Below are positions 44,429 to 48,656 of a DNA stretch of 48,656 nucleotides, one piece after another. The stretch's first letter is position 1, and each line of letters opens with the position of its first letter. Made by a program: the position numbers and the translations under genes. Source of the DNA: [Flexibacter] sp. ATCC 35208 (GTDB taxonomy: Bacteria > Bacteroidota > Bacteroidia > Chitinophagales > Chitinophagaceae); NCBI RefSeq assembly GCF_001975825.1, contig NZ_MTKN01000063.1, forward strand, positions 1 through 48,656. Reading direction: 5' to 3'. The notes under the pieces are model-generated. The model did not search any database, was not told the origin of the DNA, and worked only from the letters and a program-made list of their open reading frames with translations.

Positions 44429-44980
44429 TTAGCGGATAAAGGCGGCCAGTTTTTTCCTGAGTTTGAGCAGTGCCCGGCTCATCTGGGTTTCTACAGTTTT
44501 GACAGATAGATGTAGTAGTGCGGCTATTTCGGTGTATTTAAGTCCGTCGTGGCGGTTGAGTTCAAATATTTTTCGCATCTGGTCAGGTAGTTCGGCAATG
44601 GCCATGTTGATGGCGTCGCGGAGTTGTTTGAGGTCGAGATCGTCCGTGGCGGACAAAGGATCAGCTATATTGAGCTGGGCCTGGGTATACTGATCCTGTA
44701 CCTTTTGGTGTTTGAGGGTGTTAAGGCATTGGTTGTTAACGATTTTGAAGAGATATGCTTTGGCCGAGAGGGTCGGGTTGAGGGTATGGCGGGCTTCCCA
44801 TAGTTTGGAGAAGGAGGTATTTACGATGTCTTCGGCGAGGTGCACGTTGAAGTTGTATTTGATTTTGCAGTATACGCAGAGTTGAGGGTAAAGAGCCTTG
44901 AAGAAGGTTTCAAAGTTAGATTCCAGGCGGAGGTCATGGAATGAAAGGTCTTGCTGGCGGCTTTCGGGTAGTAAAGTCAT
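44429..44980 (-). CDS. ECF RNA polymerase sigma factor
   Basis: The 183-aa protein has sigma region 2 (FFKALYPQLCVYCKIKYNFN; LAEDIVNTSFSKLWEAR; AKAYLFKIVNNQCLNTLK) and region 4 (AIAELPDQMRKIFELNRHDG; LKYTEIAALLHLSVKTVETQ; MSRALLKLRKKLA). With FecR and SusC it forms a standard Bacteroidota sigma/anti-sigma glycan sensor module. It heads the polysaccharide utilisation operon. Confidence 0.95.
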   Translation of the reverse strand: MTLLPESRQQDLSFHDLRLESNFETFFKALYPQLCVYCKIKYNFNVHLAEDIVNTSFSKLWEARHTLNPTLSAKAYLFKIVNNQCLNTLKHQKVQDQYTQAQLNIADPLSATDDLDLKQLRDAINMAIAELPDQMRKIFELNRHDGLKYTEIAALLHLSVKTVETQMSRALLKLRKKLAAFIR

Positions 44981-45027
44981 ATCATTACGTGGCTGACCAA
45001 ATGTAATAAAAAGCTGAGTGAAAAGAG

Positions 45028-45062
45028 AAACCCCGCTGTTGTCATTGACAGCAGCAGGGTTT
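45028..45062 (-). terminator. Hairpin terminator after the small XRE gene
   Basis: Arms 45028-45041 and 45049-45062 form a GC-rich stem (two mismatches or G-T pairs) followed on the minus strand by CTCTTTT. It lies between the XRE gene and the sigma factor gene, separating them. Confidence 0.65.
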
Positions 45063-45127
45063 TGCGATCGTGGAGCGACCGTTTGAGTGAAAAGGCTTAA
45101 TAATATAGGAATTTGTCAGCCAGACAA

Positions 45128-45361
45128 TTAATTTTCAATTCTCCTGATGGGGTAAAATTCATTCAGCTCAACTTCGAGTGCAGCGGCTAATTTGATGAGC
45201 GTAGTCGCAGCGGGATTTTTCATGCCATTTTCTATTTTCGAAATATCTCCGGCATGTACACCGGAAGAAACTTCGAGATCCAGCTGGGTCATTTTTTTCT
45301 GCTTACGAATTGCTTTGATCTTTCCGCCGAGCTCTTTTAATATTACTTTTAGTTCAGACAT
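45128..45361 (-). CDS. Small XRE-family DNA-binding protein
   Basis: The start at MSELKVILKELGGKIKAIRK gives 77 residues, nearly all HTH_3: MTQLDLEVSSGVHAGDISKI, then ENGMKNPAATTLIKLAAALE. The longer frame to 45604 lies over a non-coding hairpin region and is rejected. It is a typical stand-alone Bacteroidota XRE repressor. An inverted repeat at 45371-45386 just upstream could be its own operator. Confidence 0.85.
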   Translation of the reverse strand: MSELKVILKELGGKIKAIRKQKKMTQLDLEVSSGVHAGDISKIENGMKNPAATTLIKLAAALEVELNEFYPIRRIEN

Positions 45362-45769
45362 TCCGGGTGAAAAATGATCACATTTTAGAAAATAAAAAGT
45401 TGTCGATCGACTACTTTCGTGAAAAAAATGAAAACGCTTGTTGGCTGTGAGCAAGCCACCCGCGCAGTTAGGGGTACTCCGGGGGTGCGGAGTACTCCTA
45501 ACTGACACAAGTGAGGTGATGGCATAGCTATAGCTGCTGCACACAGTGAGTGCAGACTTGTCGTTTAGAAACAATGCATGCTGATCATCCTTTTGTGTTG
45601 GCATGAATGCAGCTCAAAAGCGAGCTTTACGATGAAGATGTTGAATAGTTCATGTTGAAGGCGATTTCTTTGTTATTTTGAGATATACAGTCTGAGGGTG
45701 CTACAAAGTTCTTTATTACCGGTCGTTTGTTTTATTCCCTTTGTTATTTGAGTTTGTCCCCGTTGTTGC
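45362..45769. other. Gene-free region with a strong 17-bp hairpin
   Basis: No coding frame is supported. Arms 45465-45481 and 45488-45504 pair at 16 of 17 positions around a 6-base loop (core GTACTCC and GGAGTAC). There is no T-run on either strand, so it may be a repeat element or RNA structure rather than a terminator. The rest is A+T rich near 45640-45760. Confidence 0.55.
45371..45386. promoter_or_regulatory. Inverted repeat upstream of the XRE gene
   Basis: AAAATG-ATCA-CATTTT is a 6-4-6 inverted repeat starting 10 bases before the ATG of the XRE gene. A further palindrome, GTCGATCGAC, lies at 45402-45411. Both could be operator sites; this rests on symmetry and position only. Confidence 0.3.
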
Positions 45770-46489
45770 TTAAGTAAAATTCACTTCATTTCCTATCAGA
45801 TGCTTCAGCAGCCACTTTCCTGCTTTTGCCGTCTCCTCTTCGGTGACGGTTTTACCTGCTGCCAGTCGGAGGCCCCAGGGTTTGCCGTCATGCACGAAGA
45901 GTGGCGGGCTTTCTACTACTTCCCAGATGGCGTATCCCAATTGTTTGGACCGGATCAGCAACCGCATGTCGGAGGTGAGGTAGTACAATTCATCCGGCAC
46001 AGGCACCAGGATTGCTTTCCTGGAATAGCCACTTTTTATGCGCGGATTATTGGTTTCTACTACTATTGAGCTAACCTGGTGCTGAGGTTTATAGTAGTAG
46101 GTTTTTTTCGCAGATTTGCCAGTGGGTACTTCATCACTGGGGTACCTGAGTTGTTCTTCAAAGAGGGAAAAGAAGAGCCGTTGTAGCTGATGAATGTAGT
46201 AGATGTAAGCAGAAGTCAGGACTTCATCTACACCTACAAACCATTTTCCTCCCATGCCAGGCTTCAGCCAAAACTTGTTACCAAGTGCTGTTGGACGAAG
46301 AACTGTGCCGGTCCTTCCATCCATAGTGGAGAAGCGGAAAAGCGACAATTCAGCGCGTTCGATCAATATTGGTTCCAGCGTATCGATAACCTGCAGGATA
46401 TTTGGTAAATCCGTGCCTTTTATCCTAATCTTTTTTCCCTGTTGTAAGAAATAAGCACCTTCGAAAACCTGTTCTAATTCTACTGACAC
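45770..46489 (-). CDS. Unknown 239-aa cytoplasmic protein
   Basis: The soluble protein has no signal peptide or membrane helix. It has a central region with Trp/Gly-rich GKWFVGVDEVLTSAYIYYIH and a C-terminal part ending TAKAGKWLLKHLIGNEVNFT. I recognise no domain. It stands alone between the XRE gene and the divergent GH51 gene. Codon use looks like the neighbours, so it is probably a native gene. Confidence 0.6.
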   Translation of the reverse strand: MSVELEQVFEGAYFLQQGKKIRIKGTDLPNILQVIDTLEPILIERAELSLFRFSTMDGRTGTVLRPTALGNKFWLKPGMGGKWFVGVDEVLTSAYIYYIHQLQRLFFSLFEEQLRYPSDEVPTGKSAKKTYYYKPQHQVSSIVVETNNPRIKSGYSRKAILVPVPDELYYLTSDMRLLIRSKQLGYAIWEVVESPPLFVHDGKPWGLRLAAGKTVTEEETAKAGKWLLKHLIGNEVNFT

Positions 46490-46665
46490 AAAGCTAATTA
46501 ATTTAGCGCAAAATACTAAAAATATTAGTAAATGAATGTAAGTTTTTGAGCAGAATAATTACTTGAAAAGTAGACTGTATTCAAAAAGAAAATGATATTT
46601 AAAGATTTTTATACTCATTAATAAATCGTAGTTGTATATTAACACTAACGTAGATTTCAATTTAT

Positions 46666-48555
46666 ATGCAACGTCCATTATTTACATTTATCATCGCCCT
46701 TTATTCCACGGCTACCTTTGCCCAACGGCAGAAGGCAATCAGTCCTGACCTATTCGGTATCTTCTTTGAAGACATCAGCTATGCTGCTGATGGGGGATTG
46801 TATGCAGAACTCATCCAGAACCGTTCTTTTGAATATACAGGATCGGACCATAGAGGATGGAATCCAATGACAGCATGGGAGTACACACCCAAAGGATTTG
46901 CTTACGGCAAAATATCGGTGGAAACGAAGTCTCCACTCAATGAAAATAATCCGCATTATGTAGTACTGGATATCCAGGATGCAGGACAGGAAGGTCTTGG
47001 ATTAACTAACTACGGTTTTAATGGTATTTCTGTAAAAGAAGGCGAACAGTACGATGTATCGTTTTTCGCAAATAGACTTGCTGGCAATGCCATGCCTGTC
47101 ACTGTAAGTCTCCGCAGCAAAAAAGGAGATATTTACGGCGAAACCACTTTCGATATAAAAGATAAAAACTGGCAGAAATATGCCGCCAGTATTACGGTGA
47201 ATAAAAGCGATGACAGCGCCTGTGTGGTGATCATCGCAAAAGGTATTGGCGAACTGGCTTTGGATCAGGTGTCGCTTTTTCCAAAGAAAACATTCAAGGA
47301 CAGGCCAAACGGGATGAGGGCTGACCTGGGACAGGCGATTGCAGATCTGCACCCGAAATTTATGCGTTTTCCCGGTGGATGCCTGGTACATGGAGATGGT
47401 ATCGCAAACATTTACAACTGGAAAAATACCATTGGTCCTTTAGAAGCACGTGTTGATCAGCGCAACATCTGGAACTATCACCAGTCAATGGGATTGGGTT
47501 ATTTTGAATATTTCCGGTTCTGTGAAGACATTGGTGCTAAACCCGTACCTATCCTGGCTGCTGCTGTGAGTTGCCAGAATTCCGGCGGTACCTGGGCGAT
47601 TGGTGGCACAGGTCAGAAAGGTATTCCTATGCAGGATATGCAGGCATATATCCAGGATGTATTGGATCTGATAGAATTTGCAAATGGTCCCGTTACTTCT
47701 GCCTGGGGAGCCAGGCGCGCTGCTGCAGGTCATCCGGAGCCATTCCACCTGGAATACGTTGGTATTGGTAATGAAGATAAAATGACCCCAGGTTTTGAAG
47801 AACGCTTCACCATGATTTATAATGTTGTGAAAGCAAAGCATCCGGAAATTACAGTAATTGGTACAGCTGGTCCTTTCTCTGAAGGTGAAGATTATGAGAA
47901 AGGATGGGAGATCGTAAACAAACTGAAAGTACCGGTAGTAGATGAGCATTATTATAATGACCCTGAATGGTTCCTGAAGAATAATCTTCGCTATGATAAG
48001 TATGACAGGAAAAAAGCAAAAGTGTATGTTGGCGAATATGCTTCTAAAGGCAACAGGTTTATCAACGCTATCTCTGAAGCTGCTTATATGACCAGTCTGG
48101 AAAGAAACGGTGATGTGGTACACATGGCTTCTTATGCACCACTGCTGGCAAAGAAAGGAAATACCAACTGGAATCCGGACCTGATTTATTTTGACAATAC
48201 AGGTGTATATCCAACGGTGAACTACTATGTACAGCAGCTGTTTTCTGCGAATACAGGAGATGTATATATCAGTGATGTAGTGACCTTTGATCGTAAGAAG
48301 GATTCTACGCTGGCAGCATCCTGTGTGAAGGATACAAAGACAGGAGATATCATTGTAAAGATTGTAAATGCGGGTGGTACAGACGCTAAAGTAAATGTCA
48401 ATCTGAAAGCTTTTGGTGCATTGCAATCAAAGGCAAATGTGACAATATTAAAAGAAGACAGGGGCGTACCTGTTTCTATTGAAACAGCATTAACAAAAGG
48501 AAGTATGACGCTGGATGCACTGAGTATGCAGGTGATACGATTCCACAGGAAATAG
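46666..48555 (+). CDS. Secreted alpha-L-arabinofuranosidase (GH51)
   Basis: The 629-aa protein begins with a signal peptide (MQRPLFTFIIALYSTATFAQ). A carbohydrate-binding CBM_4_9-like beta domain (residues about 85-205) is inserted after the first barrel strand, as in Bacteroidota GH51 enzymes. The barrel carries FMRFPGGCLVHG, the acid/base Glu370 in VGIGNEDK and the nucleophile Glu457 in YVGEYAS, followed by the C-terminal beta-sandwich. It releases arabinose from arabinan or arabinoxylan. It lies next to, and divergent from, the SusC/D locus, though three genes intervene. The last 100 bases of the window hold no gene. Confidence 0.93.
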   Translation: MQRPLFTFIIALYSTATFAQRQKAISPDLFGIFFEDISYAADGGLYAELIQNRSFEYTGSDHRGWNPMTAWEYTPKGFAYGKISVETKSPLNENNPHYVVLDIQDAGQEGLGLTNYGFNGISVKEGEQYDVSFFANRLAGNAMPVTVSLRSKKGDIYGETTFDIKDKNWQKYAASITVNKSDDSACVVIIAKGIGELALDQVSLFPKKTFKDRPNGMRADLGQAIADLHPKFMRFPGGCLVHGDGIANIYNWKNTIGPLEARVDQRNIWNYHQSMGLGYFEYFRFCEDIGAKPVPILAAAVSCQNSGGTWAIGGTGQKGIPMQDMQAYIQDVLDLIEFANGPVTSAWGARRAAAGHPEPFHLEYVGIGNEDKMTPGFEERFTMIYNVVKAKHPEITVIGTAGPFSEGEDYEKGWEIVNKLKVPVVDEHYYNDPEWFLKNNLRYDKYDRKKAKVYVGEYASKGNRFINAISEAAYMTSLERNGDVVHMASYAPLLAKKGNTNWNPDLIYFDNTGVYPTVNYYVQQLFSANTGDVYISDVVTFDRKKDSTLAASCVKDTKTGDIIVKIVNAGGTDAKVNVNLKAFGALQSKANVTILKEDRGVPVSIETALTKGSMTLDALSMQVIRFHRK

Positions 48556-48656
48556 ATAAGAGGGGATGTATTATAAGTAACAGGAAGTGCATGTATGAAA
48601 AAGGTACCCAAATAAAAAAAAGGGGGCGTCCCGAAGAGAGGGCACTGAAGAAGTTG

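Noticed and set aside
45362..45604. N-terminal extension of the small XRE gene to 158 residues
   Set aside because: The extra 81 codons run through a hairpin and promoter-like sequence and give no known domain; the 77-aa start is typical of the family.
1..48656. CRISPR array, IS element or rRNA
   Set aside because: No regularly spaced repeats, no transposase motifs and no rRNA-like sequence were seen.

Overview
The window looks like chromosome from a Bacteroidota glycan degrader of the Chitinophaga type. I infer this from the SusC/SusD pair with an ECF sigma factor and FecR anti-sigma factor, the secreted glycoside hydrolases (GH2, GH97, GH78, GH51), the many AraC regulators, the promoter boxes of form TAnnTTTG, and the Bacteroidota-style large serine recombinase. 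No rRNA, IS element or CRISPR array is visible. One tRNA gene is present.

Left part (1 to about 9.45 kb) is a mobile island that runs off the left edge. It holds the 3' end of an unknown gene, a two-gene Gabija-like defence operon (OLD-type ATPase/TOPRIM nuclease plus UvrD-like helicase, overlapping by 1 base), and an XRE repressor. A divergent block follows: a degenerate nucleotidyltransferase-HEPN protein, a smaller protein sharing its N-terminal domain, and an overlapping small HTH protein. The island ends with an unknown 238-aa protein, a 46-aa protein coupled by ATGA to a large serine recombinase, and that recombinase, whose frame runs without a stop through the antisense of a tRNA-Arg(TCT) gene and into ung. 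The 3' flank of that tRNA is therefore the right edge of the island. The first 4 kb are visibly richer in A+T than the rest.

Middle part (10 to 38 kb) is ordinary but reshuffled chromosome: GH2 enzyme, AraC+SDR pair, FabH-like synthase, a membrane-protein pair behind a 32-base perfect palindrome with a TetR gene downstream, GH97 enzyme, two HAD phosphatases, and a HlyD-MFS-TolC efflux operon ending in a siderophore-interacting reductase. A GH78 rhamnosidase, a TPR sensor-regulator, a second AraC+SDR pair and a class C beta-lactamase-like hydrolase follow. Between these lie several gene remnants: isocitrate lyase/PEP mutase, LuxR, DUF1349, VOC, aldo/keto reductase, SDR and AraC.

Right part (38 to 48.6 kb) is a polysaccharide utilisation locus on the minus strand (sigma, FecR, SusC, SusD), then an XRE gene, an unknown gene and a divergent GH51 alpha-L-arabinofuranosidase. 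Together these suggest uptake and trimming of arabinose-containing plant glycans.
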